60,927 nt of DNA from Acidobacteriota bacterium (lineage in GTDB: Bacteria > Acidobacteriota > Vicinamibacteria > Marinacidobacterales > Marinacidobacteraceae): positions 1 through 60,927 of the forward strand of contig VXWI01000102.1 of assembly GCA_009835985.1 (NCBI GenBank), read 5' to 3'. The notes under the pieces were generated by a model, which was not told where the DNA came from, searched no databases, and worked only from the letters and a program-made list of their open reading frames with translations. Both the position numbers and the translations under genes were made by a program. Of the stretch, positions 12,475 through 21,242 are shown piece after piece; the stretch's first letter is position 1, and the number at the start of each line of letters is the position of its first letter.

Positions 12475-15081
12475 CTATTGCGGGCTCCGGGACGCCGCGA
12501 TCAGGTTGCCGAGCAGGCGGAACGCGCCCGGGACCCCCTCCGGGAGCTGCCGGTGCAGGGCGTAGGCGAAGTAGGTGTAGCGCCCCTCCCCCACCTCGGC
12601 GGTGAGCGCTCCTCCCCGCTGCGGATCCTGTCCGGTGTCCTGCGTCTCGAACAGCGCGGTGTAGGCGTCGTCCCACGCGGCCCAGAACTTGGAACCGCGC
12701 TGTTCGACCCAGCCCTCGAAGTCGGCGGGGCCGATCCGGTGCGGCCAGGTCATGAGGGGATGGTCCGGCGCCAGCACGGTCAGCGGGCTGTCCTCTTCGG
12801 AGACCTCTTCCGACCGGCGGGGCAGAACACCGGGATAGGGCGCGTGCTGGCTCGGGACCAACTCGTCCGTGTTGTAGAGCACGACCAGGTGACCGCCGCC
12901 CCGCGCGTAGTCGAGGAGCCGCCGGTTGGCGCGGAGGAGGTCCGGGCGCACCGCGTAGGCGCGGGTCCCGGTCACCACCGCGTCGTAGCCACTCAGGTCC
13001 GCGCTCAGGAGAGCCGTCTCGTCCAGCAGCGTCACCTCCGCGCCGAGGGCCTCGATTCCGGCGGGAACCTCGTCACCCGCACCGGTCACGTAGCCGACCC
13101 GGAGTCCCTCCGGCATCGCCAACTCGACGCCGGCAACCCGGAGCGAGGCGGGGCGCACCAGGTAGCGGAGCGGCAGGTCCCGGTGCGCGATGCGCTGGTA
13201 GCCGACGGCGGCGGCTGGTTCACCGGAGCCTCCGTCCACGGTCGCCGTAATCTCGTAACCGCCGGCCGCCACCCCGTCCGCGCGGACCGTGAAGCGAACG
13301 CCCGCCTCCTCGCCGGCCCGGTCGAAGGCGACCGTGCTCGCGGCGGGTTCCGCGCGGAAGCCGTCCGGCAGTTCCAGGCCCACCCGGAACTCGCCGGCCT
13401 GGTTCCCGGTGACCGTCAGATTGGCTTCGAACGCGGTGTCCGCTCCGGAAGGGAAAGCCGCGAAGCCCGGATCGAAGGCGACCGAGACCGGCGGCAGGAT
13501 CTCCAGTTCGCGCCGCTCGTAGCCGTAGGGAAGGTTGGGCTCGAAGCGCTCCACCGGGGCCGCGAGCGGGACGGTGACGGTCTCGCCGCCGTCGCCGGCC
13601 GGAATCTCCAGATCGACGGTTGCCGTCAGGGCGGGCGGCGGGGCGCCGAGTGTCCAGTCGCCGTTCGCGCGGTAGCGGCTCGCACCGAGCCCGGAGCGTT
13701 CGACGTGCGGCTGGAGCACCGGGGCATCGGGGGCGAGGGTCACGACGAATCGGCGCCTTCCTCCCTCCGCGTCCACCGGTTCGACTTCGCCGGGAACGTC
13801 AAGCGAAACGCCGGCGACCCGCGCGGGGCCGAGCGCGGCGGCGTTCACCCGGACCTCGAACTGTTGTCCGGGCACCACCGGGCCGAATGCCGGAGGCGGC
13901 GCGAAGGGCGATCCGCCGCTCTCCGCGGCCGGTTCGCTGGCCAGGGCGTCGAAGGAGACCCCAGCGGCGGCCCGGATCGCCGCGACGAGCTGTTCCTCCT
14001 TCCGCTCCAGCTCGTGGCGAACGTCGAAGAACCCGGACGGGGACCGCTCGGAGAGCAGTTCCCGGGCTTCGGCGAGCGCTTCGCCGAGCCGCGGCAGGCT
14101 CGCTTCGGGGGCGCGCCAGTCGAACCCGGCGGCAACCGCCGCGAAGTGCGCATCCAGGCTCTCGAGCACCGCCATGAGCCGCCCCGGCACCACCGGACCG
14201 AAACGGGCGGACAGGGAAGCCCGCTCCGGGCCGAGCATCGCGAGCAGATCGTGGTCCGCCGGATCGCCATCCGCCCGCAGCAGGCGGGTGGTGCGCCGGC
14301 CGGCGACGGGCCGGACCACGCCACGGGTCTGCGAACGCTGGTAGGAAAGCCCGATCGCGTTCAGCTCGGCGAACGAGTGGGAGAGCCACGGCCGGGAACC
14401 CGCGATGTCGAGCTCGAGCGCGCCCTCCTCGTCGCGCGCCCGCTGGAAGAAAGCGAGCGGCAGGTGCGGCCTCCGCCCCTCGCGGGCCGGAAACGCCCCC
14501 ATGTCCGGGGCGCCGTCGAAGCCGCGCGCTGCGATCCGACCCGCGAACTGGTGTTGGCCGTGACCGTCGCGCGGGTCCCCGGTGAACCGGGCGAGGACCA
14601 CCATCGGCCGCTCCCGCCGGATCACCTCCACGACGTCGGCCGCCGCCGCCTCCTCGTCCCAGGAGCGGAGCGCCTCCTCGAGGTTCTTCGAGTACCCGTA
14701 GTCGACGAGCGGGGTGTAGTAGATCCGGTCGAGCCCGTACCAGTTCGCGGACGCTTCGAGTTCGGCGGCCCGGATCAGGCCCAGGCCGTCGAACAGTTCC
14801 GGTCCGATGGCATTCGCGCCCGCCTCGCCCCGGGTGAGGCTGAGAAGCGCCGTCCGGACGCCGTGGCCGCGGCTCAGCAGCGCGAGCAGCGCTCCGTTCT
14901 CGTCGTCGGGATGCGCGGTGATCTCCAGCACCGATCCGGTCGTCTGGAGCTTCTGGATCCAGTGCCAGGCCTCGGCCGCCCGGCCCTGGCCCGGACCGGT
15001 CGGCTGGGCAACGACCGCACCAGCGACGGCGAACAGGAGGAAACCCGCCGCCAGAACGCGAAACGGACGAATCCCCGGCAT
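12475..15081 (-). CDS. exported PIG-L (LmbE-like) deacetylase with large C-terminal extension
   Basis: This 868-residue protein has a signal peptide (1-25, ending VVAQP). The LmbE/PIG-L zinc deacetylase domain spans about 45-270, with EITAHPDDENGALLALLSRG (metal ligands in AHPDDE) and DPRDGHGQHQ as the later His pair. These enzymes remove N-acetyl groups from sugars. About 375-640 is beta-rich, Ig/NEW3-like sequence. The last about 220 residues resemble a glutamine-amidotransferase-like or ThuA-like alpha/beta domain: LSGYDAVVTGTRAYAVRPDL, GGHLVVLYNTDEL and GEGRYTYFAYALHRQLPEGV. This multi-domain layout recurs in exported PIG-L proteins of Acidobacteriota-like genomes. The substrate is unknown, possibly an amino-sugar polymer. 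The stop lies about 50 bp upstream of the toxin-antitoxin start. No Shine-Dalgarno is seen at ATG 15081. Confidence 0.85.
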   Translation of the reverse strand: MPGIRPFRVLAAGFLLFAVAGAVVAQPTGPGQGRAAEAWHWIQKLQTTGSVLEITAHPDDENGALLALLSRGHGVRTALLSLTRGEAGANAIGPELFDGLGLIRAAELEASANWYGLDRIYYTPLVDYGYSKNLEEALRSWDEEAAAADVVEVIRRERPMVVLARFTGDPRDGHGQHQFAGRIAARGFDGAPDMGAFPAREGRRPHLPLAFFQRARDEEGALELDIAGSRPWLSHSFAELNAIGLSYQRSQTRGVVRPVAGRRTTRLLRADGDPADHDLLAMLGPERASLSARFGPVVPGRLMAVLESLDAHFAAVAAGFDWRAPEASLPRLGEALAEARELLSERSPSGFFDVRHELERKEEQLVAAIRAAAGVSFDALASEPAAESGGSPFAPPPAFGPVVPGQQFEVRVNAAALGPARVAGVSLDVPGEVEPVDAEGGRRRFVVTLAPDAPVLQPHVERSGLGASRYRANGDWTLGAPPPALTATVDLEIPAGDGGETVTVPLAAPVERFEPNLPYGYERRELEILPPVSVAFDPGFAAFPSGADTAFEANLTVTGNQAGEFRVGLELPDGFRAEPAASTVAFDRAGEEAGVRFTVRADGVAAGGYEITATVDGGSGEPAAAVGYQRIAHRDLPLRYLVRPASLRVAGVELAMPEGLRVGYVTGAGDEVPAGIEALGAEVTLLDETALLSADLSGYDAVVTGTRAYAVRPDLLRANRRLLDYARGGGHLVVLYNTDELVPSQHAPYPGVLPRRSEEVSEEDSPLTVLAPDHPLMTWPHRIGPADFEGWVEQRGSKFWAAWDDAYTALFETQDTGQDPQRGGALTAEVGEGRYTYFAYALHRQLPEGVPGAFRLLGNLIAASRSPQ

Positions 15082-15150
15082 GGCGGGAAAGTGTAGGACG
15101 GTGTTTCGCCGGGCGCAGCGCGGCGGTTCCGCTCCGGAGGCCGGGGGTCC

Positions 15151-16239
15151 CTAACGGGGCCGTCGTGACTGCTCGGTCTGGGCGGCCTCCCAGGCGCGTA
15201 CCCGGATGCGGGCGGAATCGAACAGCCGCTCGTAGTTGCCGAGGCGGACCTTCGCGCTGGCCGCGGGATCGAGGCCGTCGAGGAGCGGACGCCAGACCTC
15301 CAGCGCACCGAGATAGGAGTCCGCCTGGGTCGCGACCACCGCATCCGAGCCGAGGATGAAGCGGTCGGGCCAGCGGTCCACGAGGGATATCCACGCAGCC
15401 AGCGTTTCCGGCGGCGCCACGATCTGCTCGGCCACCACGTCCCAGGACAGGTCGAGGTAGAGGTGGCTCAGCCCTTCGTCGCGGAGAAGCTCCTCCAGCA
15501 TCCCCACGTAACCGGGCGTCGGCTCCACGAAGCGGCCCAGGCCGGCGTGCGCCCACAGGATCGTCGTCCCCGGATGACGCCGGACCACCTCGATGAACGG
15601 GTCGAAATGCGTCGGTCGCGCACCCGCGTGCGGCAGGACCACGTCCACGTCGTTGTGGATCAGCGTCAACAGCCCCACGTCCCCCGCGAACTCCAGGATC
15701 CGGTCGAGCGCCGGATTGCGGAGGCTCGCCATGTGCCCCACCGTCTTCGGGGTCACCACCTCCTTGTGAATCGAGAACTCACCAATCCCCGAGAACACCC
15801 CCGGGTAGAGCCGCAGCACCCGGCGGATGTGGTCGGTCGCGTACATGTCGGTGGGGTTGAAACCGGTGATCATGGGATCGAACCGCACCTGCTGCTCCGG
15901 CGGCAACGCCAACACCGCTTCCGCCACCATCGCGTCCACAAACGGGTAGTAGTAGAGCGCCGCATCCGAGCGGAGGTAGTAGTCGGGGGCGCGGTCGCCC
16001 GACTCGAACCAGTCCCACTTCTGCTGGAGGGGGATGCCCATCAGGGCCACGCGTCCCACCCGGTCGCCCATCATCCCGAGGAACTCGGGAAGGGCCGTCT
16101 CCTGCTGGATGTAGTCGGTGGGGTGGTAATGCGCGTCGTGGAAGGCCGGCCCGGCCGGCGACTGCGCCGACGCGCCGCGCGCGAGCAGCGCCGCGAGGAG
16201 GAGGCCCATCCCCCAGGAGCGCCACCCGATTCCGAGCAT
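15151..16239 (-). CDS. exported amidohydrolase-2-type TIM-barrel hydrolase
   Basis: This 362-residue protein reads from ATG 16239. The frame stays open far upstream through the antisense of the PfkB gene, but that part is arginine/proline-rich antisense reading. The start gives a signal peptide (about 1-25, LLLAALLARGASAQ). Seen: FHDAHYHPTDYI (HxH metal site), MITGFNPTDMYATDHI, IGEFSIHKEVV (conserved Glu and His), LLTLIHNDVD, ILWAHAGLGRFV, LYLDLSWDVVAEQI and RFILGSDAVV (metal Asp). These are the ordered landmarks of the amidohydrolase-2 TIM barrel. Such enzymes act on lactones, decarboxylate aromatic acids or hydrolyse amides; the substrate here is unknown. It is divergent from the PfkB-GH4 pair with 51 bp between, so the two may be co-controlled. 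Confidence 0.8.
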   Translation of the reverse strand: MLGIGWRSWGMGLLLAALLARGASAQSPAGPAFHDAHYHPTDYIQQETALPEFLGMMGDRVGRVALMGIPLQQKWDWFESGDRAPDYYLRSDAALYYYPFVDAMVAEAVLALPPEQQVRFDPMITGFNPTDMYATDHIRRVLRLYPGVFSGIGEFSIHKEVVTPKTVGHMASLRNPALDRILEFAGDVGLLTLIHNDVDVVLPHAGARPTHFDPFIEVVRRHPGTTILWAHAGLGRFVEPTPGYVGMLEELLRDEGLSHLYLDLSWDVVAEQIVAPPETLAAWISLVDRWPDRFILGSDAVVATQADSYLGALEVWRPLLDGLDPAASAKVRLGNYERLFDSARIRVRAWEAAQTEQSRRPR

Positions 16240-16290
16240 CGAGCGAAGCGTAACGGCTGGCCCGCCGGGTACGGATAGCCTCTCTCCTTC

Positions 16291-17190
16291 ATGGTCTCCG
16301 GCGCTCCCCGCCTCCTGGTCGCCGGAGAGACGTTCGAGGACCTCATCTTCGCCGAGCTGCCCCGCCTGCCCCGGCCGGGCGAAGAGATCCGCACCGACCA
16401 GTTCCGGCGCACCTTCGGCGGGGGGGCGCTCATCTCGGCGGCGTGGGCGCGGGCGGAAGGCCTCGACGTGGACCTCCTCTCGGCGCTTCCACCGCGGGTC
16501 GGCCGGGTCCTCGAGACCGAGGGCATCGGGTACCGGAATCTCCGCCGGCCGCGGGAACCCCATGCCGTCACCGCCTGCATGTCGTTCGGGCCGGAACGCA
16601 GCTTTGCGACGTTCAACGGGATGAACCGGGAACTCGAGCAGCGCATCTACGTCGCCCTCCGGCGGGCGGGGTCCACGACTCCCTTCGGCGCCGTGCTGAT
16701 GGCCATGCCGCCCCGCGTCTGCCCGGCCTGGTCGGAACTCCAGACCGCCATGCGGCAGGTGGGCGAAACGGCCGAGATGTTCTGGGATTTCGGATACGAC
16801 GAGGACCTCCCGCGGCGCGACGGCTTCCCCGAACTCCTGGAACACGCCGCCGGGGTGTTCGTGAACGTCCAGGAAGCGAGCCTCTATGACGGCCCGAACG
16901 GCTTTCTCCAGCGGGCTGCCGACGCCGGAACGCTGGTGATCGTGAAACGGGGGGCGGACGGCGCCGAGGTCTTCGGGCGCCCCGAAACGCGGGTCCCCGC
17001 CCCGATCCCCCTCCGCGGGATCCGCGACACCACGGGGGCCGGTGACGCCTTTGCCGCCGGATTCCTGGCGCGGCGGCTTCGGGGCGGGTCGCTCCAGGAA
17101 CAGCTCGCGGCCGGCAACGTCTGCGGGGCCCGCTCCGTCCAGCACCTCGGCGGGCTCCCCAAGCGCCCCTGGTCGCCGGACCGGTCGTGA
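16291..17190 (+). CDS. PfkB-family carbohydrate kinase
   Basis: This 299-residue ribokinase-like sugar kinase has the N-terminal substrate motif GGGALISAAWARAEG (about 47-60), with Gly-Gly replacing the usual GGKGxN form, and VLMAMPP and FVNVQEASLYDG in the middle. The ATP/anion-hole signature DTTGAGDAFAAGF has catalytic D252. It phosphorylates a sugar, sugar acid or nucleoside; the specific substrate is not readable. Its TGA overlaps the GTG of the next gene by 4 bp (GTGA), so it is translationally coupled to a GH4 enzyme. A kinase making a sugar phosphate next to a phospho-glycosidase is a plausible two-step route. It is divergent from the amidohydrolase. Confidence 0.85.
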   Translation: MVSGAPRLLVAGETFEDLIFAELPRLPRPGEEIRTDQFRRTFGGGALISAAWARAEGLDVDLLSALPPRVGRVLETEGIGYRNLRRPREPHAVTACMSFGPERSFATFNGMNRELEQRIYVALRRAGSTTPFGAVLMAMPPRVCPAWSELQTAMRQVGETAEMFWDFGYDEDLPRRDGFPELLEHAAGVFVNVQEASLYDGPNGFLQRAADAGTLVIVKRGADGAEVFGRPETRVPAPIPLRGIRDTTGAGDAFAAGFLARRLRGGSLQEQLAAGNVCGARSVQHLGGLPKRPWSPDRS

Positions 17191-18530
17191 GAGTCGCTCT
17201 CCTCGGCGGGGGCGGCCTGCGCAGCCCGCTGCTGGCCCGGGCGCTCGCCGGCAGCGGCCTCGGGGTCCGGGAACTCGCGCTCTACGACGCGGATCCCGGG
17301 CGCCTCGCGGCCATCGCCCCGGTCGTCGCGGCGAGCGCGCCCGGCATCCGGGTGAGCGTGAGCCGGACCCCGGCCGCCGCCGTCCGCGAAAGCCGGTTCG
17401 TCTTCGCCTCCATCCGCGCCGGCGGACAGGAGGCCCGCGCCCACGACGAGCGGGTCTGCATCGAGGCGGGGGTGCTCGGACAGGAAACCGTGGGAGCGGC
17501 CGGCGCCGCGCTCGGCATGCGGAACATCCCGGCGATGCTCCGCCTCGCACGCGTCGTGGAACGGGAGGCGCCGGACGCCACCCTGATCAACTACACGAAC
17601 CCCGCCGGGATGGTCACCGAGGCGCTCCTGAACGAGACCTCACTGGAAGTGGTGGGCATCTGCGACACCCCGACCGACCTTACCGACCGGGTTGTCCGGT
17701 TGCTGTACCTCGATCCCGACGGCGTCTCGTTGGGGTGGTCCGGGATCAACCATCTCGGCTGGCTCACGGCTCTCGAGGAGGCCGATCCGACCGGCGCCTT
17801 CCCACCGGAGAACCGCCTCGAAGAGCTGTTCGGCGACCCGGACCGCCTCCTGCGGATCCACCGCGACGGGCTCTTCGACACCTCCGAGATGGCTGGGGCC
17901 ATCCCCTCCGAGTACGTGTTCCTCCACCTCCATCCGAACCGCGCCGTGGAGCGCGCCCGCGCTTCCGGGACCACCCGCGGCGCGTCCATTCTCGGCCTGG
18001 AGGAAACGCTCTTCGCCGCGCTCGCGGCGGCCGGCAGCCCCGAGCAGGCGCGGGCCGCCTACCGGGAGTTCACCCACGCGCGGGACGCGTCCTACTTCCG
18101 GATCGAGGCCCGCGGGGACGCCTCCCCGCCCGGCGGCGGCCCGGCCGCCGACGGCGCGAGCGGCTACGACCGCATCGGCCTCCAGGCGATGCGGGCGCTC
18201 CTCGGGGACGAGCCGGAAGAGATGGTGGTGAACACCCGGAACCGCACCCCGCTCGGAGGGCCCGCGGTGCCCGAACTCGCTGCGGAGGACGCCGTGGAGG
18301 TCGCGGCGCTCGTCGGAAAGGGCGGCGTCGCGCCGATTCCCCAGCCGCCGCTCCCGGTTCCCGCGGCCGACCTGCTCCGGCGGGCCAAGGCTGCCGAACG
18401 GGAGTTCGTGCGGGCCGCGCTCGCCGGGGACCCGGGGATCGCGGCCGAGGCGCTCATCGAACACCCGGCCGGCGGGCCCGAAGCGGCACAGGTCTTCGAC
18501 CGACTCCGGACAGTCGCGGAGGAAGTGTGA
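17187..18530 (+). CDS. glycoside hydrolase family 4 enzyme (6-phospho-glycosidase-like)
   Basis: This 447-residue protein has the GH4 plan: an N-terminal Rossmann fold (VALLGGGGLRSPLLARAL), VFASIRAGGQEARAHDE, LINYTNPAGMVTEALL, GICDTPTDL with the metal-binding Cys (about C159) and INHLGWLT with the metal-binding His (about H189). GH4 enzymes use NAD+ and Mn2+ to cleave glycosides by oxidation-elimination. Many act on 6-phospho-alpha or beta-glucosides, others on galacturonides. The GTG start overlaps the PfkB stop by 4 bp. No PTS genes are nearby, so any phosphorylated substrate would have to be made by a kinase, perhaps its neighbour. It is cytoplasmic and intact. Confidence 0.88.
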   Translation: MRVALLGGGGLRSPLLARALAGSGLGVRELALYDADPGRLAAIAPVVAASAPGIRVSVSRTPAAAVRESRFVFASIRAGGQEARAHDERVCIEAGVLGQETVGAAGAALGMRNIPAMLRLARVVEREAPDATLINYTNPAGMVTEALLNETSLEVVGICDTPTDLTDRVVRLLYLDPDGVSLGWSGINHLGWLTALEEADPTGAFPPENRLEELFGDPDRLLRIHRDGLFDTSEMAGAIPSEYVFLHLHPNRAVERARASGTTRGASILGLEETLFAALAAAGSPEQARAAYREFTHARDASYFRIEARGDASPPGGGPAADGASGYDRIGLQAMRALLGDEPEEMVVNTRNRTPLGGPAVPELAAEDAVEVAALVGKGGVAPIPQPPLPVPAADLLRRAKAAEREFVRAALAGDPGIAAEALIEHPAGGPEAAQVFDRLRTVAEEV

Positions 18531-18612
18531 GGGCGGTTTCGCTACGATGGCGGATAGCCGTTCCAGGCGCCTGATTCCACGTCGGAGAGCCTCGGAGTGG
18601 CGGGGATTCATC

Positions 18613-20040
18613 ATGTTCCGAATGACCAGGTTCCCGGCGGCGCTCGCCGGACTGCTCCTTTTGACTCTCGCCGCCCCACTCTCCGCCCAGCCGCCACCCG
18701 ATCCCGGGGATCCCTTCGGCGAAGACCCCTTCGGGGACCGTTTCGGGGCGCCGGACGCCGACGTCGACGCGCTGGTGCGAACGGCCTTCTTCTCGAGGAA
18801 CAGCGCGCAGCGGACCCGCGCGCTCCGGTTCCTGATCGAACGCGACCAGAAGGACGTGATCCCGGCGTTCATCGCCGTGTTGCGGCTACTTCCCGACGAG
18901 GACGGACGATTGCTGGACGCTCTCCAGCGCCTGGCCCGGGCGAACATCCCCCGGGACTGGAAGGCATGGACCGAATGGCAGGAGGAACACACCGAGGTCC
19001 GTCCCTACCGCGGGTTCGTCTCCTTCAAGGCGGACATCCTCGCGGGGATCGATCCCAACTTCCGCGACTTCGTCCACCGCGGGGTGCGGCACCGGATCCG
19101 GATCGAGGAGATCGTCTGGGGCGGCGTCACGAAGGACGGCATCCCCGCGCTCGTCAACGCGGAGCAGATCCCGGCAGCGGACGCCACCTACCTCACCGAC
19201 CGCGAACTGGTCTTCGGGGTGAGCATCAACGGCGACTCCCGCGCCTATCCGCTCCGCATCCTCGACTGGCACGAGATGTTCAACGACGTGGTCGGCGGCG
19301 TTCCGGTGTCGCTCGCCTACTGCACGCTCTGCGGGTCGGGCATCCTGTTCGACACCCGGGTTCCCGGACGCCGGAAACCCTTCGTGTTCGGCTCCTCGGG
19401 CCTGCTCTACCGGTCCAACAAGCTGATGTACGACACGGAGACGGAGTCGCTGTGGAACCAGTTCACGGGGGAGCCGGTGGTCGGCGAACTCACCGAGTCC
19501 GACATCGTGCTGAAGGTCCTGCCGGTGGTGATCACGAGCTGGAACGACTGGCTCACGGCCCACCCCGGCACCACGGTCCTCTCCCTCGACACCGGCTTCG
19601 ACCGCGACTACCGGCCCGGAAGGCCCTACGGGCAGTACTTCGCGAGCCCCGAACTCATGTTCCCGGTGGTGGTCCGGGACCGCCGCCTCGACCCCAAGGA
19701 CCGCATCTTCGTCCTGCGCGACGGGGAAGCGGAGATGGCGTGGGCCCTGTCGCTCTTCGAGGGCGGCGCCACCCTCCACGACCGGGTAGGAGAGCGTGAC
19801 GTGGTCCTCGTCGGCGACGCCGAGTTCGAAACGGTGCGCGCCTACGACTCCGGAGGACGCACGTTCAACGTGGTGGCGGGCGATCCGGCCCACGTCGAGA
19901 GCGGCGGGGCGCTCTGGAGCGTGAGCGAAGACGCTCTCACCGGACCGGACGGCGCAACGCTCCCGCGGCTGCCCGGACACATGGCCTACTGGTTCGCGTA
20001 CCAGAGCTACCACCCCGGCAAGGCGGTGCGGACGCAGTAA
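18613..20040 (+). CDS. exported DUF3179 protein
   Basis: This 475-residue protein starts at ATG 18613, chosen because GGGGA precedes it and MFRMTRFPAALAGLLLL begins a signal peptide ending SAQPP (about residue 27). After a 100-residue helical, HEAT-like N-terminal part, the DUF3179 domain runs to the end: GVTKDGIPALVNAEQIP, VFGVSINGDSRAYPLRIL, AYCTLCGSGILFDT (CxxC), LYRSNKLMYDTETESLWNQF, TGEPVVGEL and a C-terminal HMAYWFAYQSYHP. The CTLC pair could bind a metal or form a disulfide. The biochemical role of DUF3179 is unknown. It is a single gene 83 bp after GH4, and TACGAT near 18543 is a weak -10 possibility. Confidence 0.88.
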   Translation: MFRMTRFPAALAGLLLLTLAAPLSAQPPPDPGDPFGEDPFGDRFGAPDADVDALVRTAFFSRNSAQRTRALRFLIERDQKDVIPAFIAVLRLLPDEDGRLLDALQRLARANIPRDWKAWTEWQEEHTEVRPYRGFVSFKADILAGIDPNFRDFVHRGVRHRIRIEEIVWGGVTKDGIPALVNAEQIPAADATYLTDRELVFGVSINGDSRAYPLRILDWHEMFNDVVGGVPVSLAYCTLCGSGILFDTRVPGRRKPFVFGSSGLLYRSNKLMYDTETESLWNQFTGEPVVGELTESDIVLKVLPVVITSWNDWLTAHPGTTVLSLDTGFDRDYRPGRPYGQYFASPELMFPVVVRDRRLDPKDRIFVLRDGEAEMAWALSLFEGGATLHDRVGERDVVLVGDAEFETVRAYDSGGRTFNVVAGDPAHVESGGALWSVSEDALTGPDGATLPRLPGHMAYWFAYQSYHPGKAVRTQ

Positions 20041-20198
20041 ACGCTACCGCCGCCGGCGTCATTCGTCGGACAACTGCGCGTGTCTGCGGCGAAAGTGGCT
20101 CCGGCGAAACGCTGGCTGTCGTGATGGCAGCGCCGGCCCGGAGCGCCGACCCCATAGAGCCCGTTTTCGGCGTTGGGTCGCGTCCGGCGCGGGTTCCT

Positions 20199-20453
20199 TC
20201 AGAAGCGATGTCCGAAGTCGCGGTCCGCGCGGATCAGAACCTCCGCGGGGGTCTGGGGTCGGCCGGCGGTCTTCCGACGGAGTCCGGCCGACGCCACCTG
20301 GAAGGCCGCGGTGCGCAACTCCCGGTCGTTTCCCTCGGCCTCCTCAAGGATGTGGCGAGCCTCGTCCTCCAAGGACCGCTGGTTCACGGCGGCACGCCGA
20401 CGTAGCCGCATCCCGGCCTCGTCGTCCAACCAAGGGACGTTGACCCTGGCCAT
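20199..20453 (-). CDS. solitary FitA/VapB-like ribbon-helix-helix antitoxin
   Basis: This 84-residue protein reads from ATG 20453, which has GGAGGG at ideal spacing; the ATG 18 bp upstream lacks one. Residues 1-40 (MARVNVPWLDDEAGMRLRRR then SLEDEARHILEEA) fit the FitA-type Arc/MetJ fold with a short beta strand followed by two helices. Such antitoxins pair with PIN-domain VapC toxins encoded just downstream. Here only 158 bp follow before the convergent DUF3179 gene, too little for a toxin of about 130 residues, and I see no PIN remnant. It may regulate a distant toxin or be a leftover. The C-terminal half is not recognisable. Confidence 0.65.
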   Translation of the reverse strand: MARVNVPWLDDEAGMRLRRRAAVNQRSLEDEARHILEEAEGNDRELRTAAFQVASAGLRRKTAGRPQTPAEVLIRADRDFGHRF

Positions 20454-20485
20454 GAATTCCCTCCGTGCCATCCCGGCGGGCGCCG

Positions 20486-21145
20486 CTACTTGCCGGGCTG
20501 GGAGACCAGACGCAGGTAGGGCTTCGGCGCCCGCCAGCCGTCCGGGTACTTCTCGCGGGCCGCCTCGTCGGAGACGGCCGGGACGATGATCACGTCGTCG
20601 CCGTCCTCCCAGTTGACGGGAGTGGCCACCTGGTGCGACGCGGTGAGCTGCATCGAGTCGAGCACGCGGAGCACCTCGTCGAAGTTCCGGCCCGTGGTCA
20701 TCGGGTAGGTGAGGATCAGCTTGACCCGCTTGTCGGGGCCGACCACGAACACCGAGCGCACCGTCATGTTGTCCATCGCGGTGCGGCCCTTCCCGCCGAG
20801 CGCGTTCGGATGGATCATGTCGTAGAGCTTCGCCACCGCGAGGTCGTCATCGCCGATCATCGGGTAGTCCACCGCGTGTCCCTGCGTTTGCTCGATGTCG
20901 GCCTTCCAGCGCTGGTGGTCCTCGACCGGGTCCACGCTCAGGCCCATGACCTTGCAGTTGCGCTTTTGGAACTCGTCCTTCAGCCCCGCCATGTAGCCGA
21001 GCTCGGTGGTGCAGACCGGAGTGAAGTCCTTCGGGTGCGAAAAGAGGATCGCCCAGCCGTCGCCGATCCAGTCGTGGAAGCTGATCGTGCCCTCGGTCGT
21101 CGAAGCGGTGAAGTCAGGGGCGATGTCGCCGATGCGGATTGCCAT
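20486..21145 (-). CDS. 1-Cys peroxiredoxin (Prx6 subfamily)
   Basis: This 219-residue cytoplasmic thiol peroxidase reduces H2O2 and organic hydroperoxides. Seen: LFSHPKDFTPVCTTELG with peroxidatic C45, the Prx6-type VMGLSVDPVEDHQRWKADIE, MDNMTVRSVFVVGPDKRVKL, LTYPMTTGRNFDEVLRVLDS and the C-terminal EKYPDGWRAPKPYLR. The only other Cys (C63) is in a non-resolving position, consistent with the 1-Cys mechanism. It has a near-perfect Shine-Dalgarno, AGGAGGTGG, so strong translation is likely. It is divergent from the APC permease across 97 bp containing an inverted repeat. The FitA-like gene lies upstream on the strand map but is a separate unit, ending 32 bp away. Confidence 0.95.
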   Translation of the reverse strand: MAIRIGDIAPDFTASTTEGTISFHDWIGDGWAILFSHPKDFTPVCTTELGYMAGLKDEFQKRNCKVMGLSVDPVEDHQRWKADIEQTQGHAVDYPMIGDDDLAVAKLYDMIHPNALGGKGRTAMDNMTVRSVFVVGPDKRVKLILTYPMTTGRNFDEVLRVLDSMQLTASHQVATPVNWEDGDDVIIVPAVSDEAAREKYPDGWRAPKPYLRLVSQPGK

Positions 21146-21164
21146 GGGGCCACCTCCTCAGGGT

Positions 21165-21188
21165 TGGCAATGCGCCGGGCATTCGCCA
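21165..21188. promoter_or_regulatory. imperfect inverted repeat in the peroxiredoxin/permease divergent region
   Basis: TGGCAATGC, a 5-base centre, then GCATTCGCCA. The arms pair over 9 bases with one bulged base. It lies 20 bp upstream of the peroxiredoxin start. It could be an operator or an mRNA hairpin; no regulator is known. Confidence 0.3.
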
Positions 21189-21242
21189 GCGCGCCGGAAC
21201 GATAACCCCACACGGCGCTCGGTTCGTGACACGCTTATCCCG

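Noticed and set aside
16240-17550. N-terminal extension of the minus-strand amidohydrolase by 437 codons
   Set aside because: It is antisense to the PfkB and GH4 genes and Arg/Pro-rich. ATG 16239 begins a proper signal peptide.
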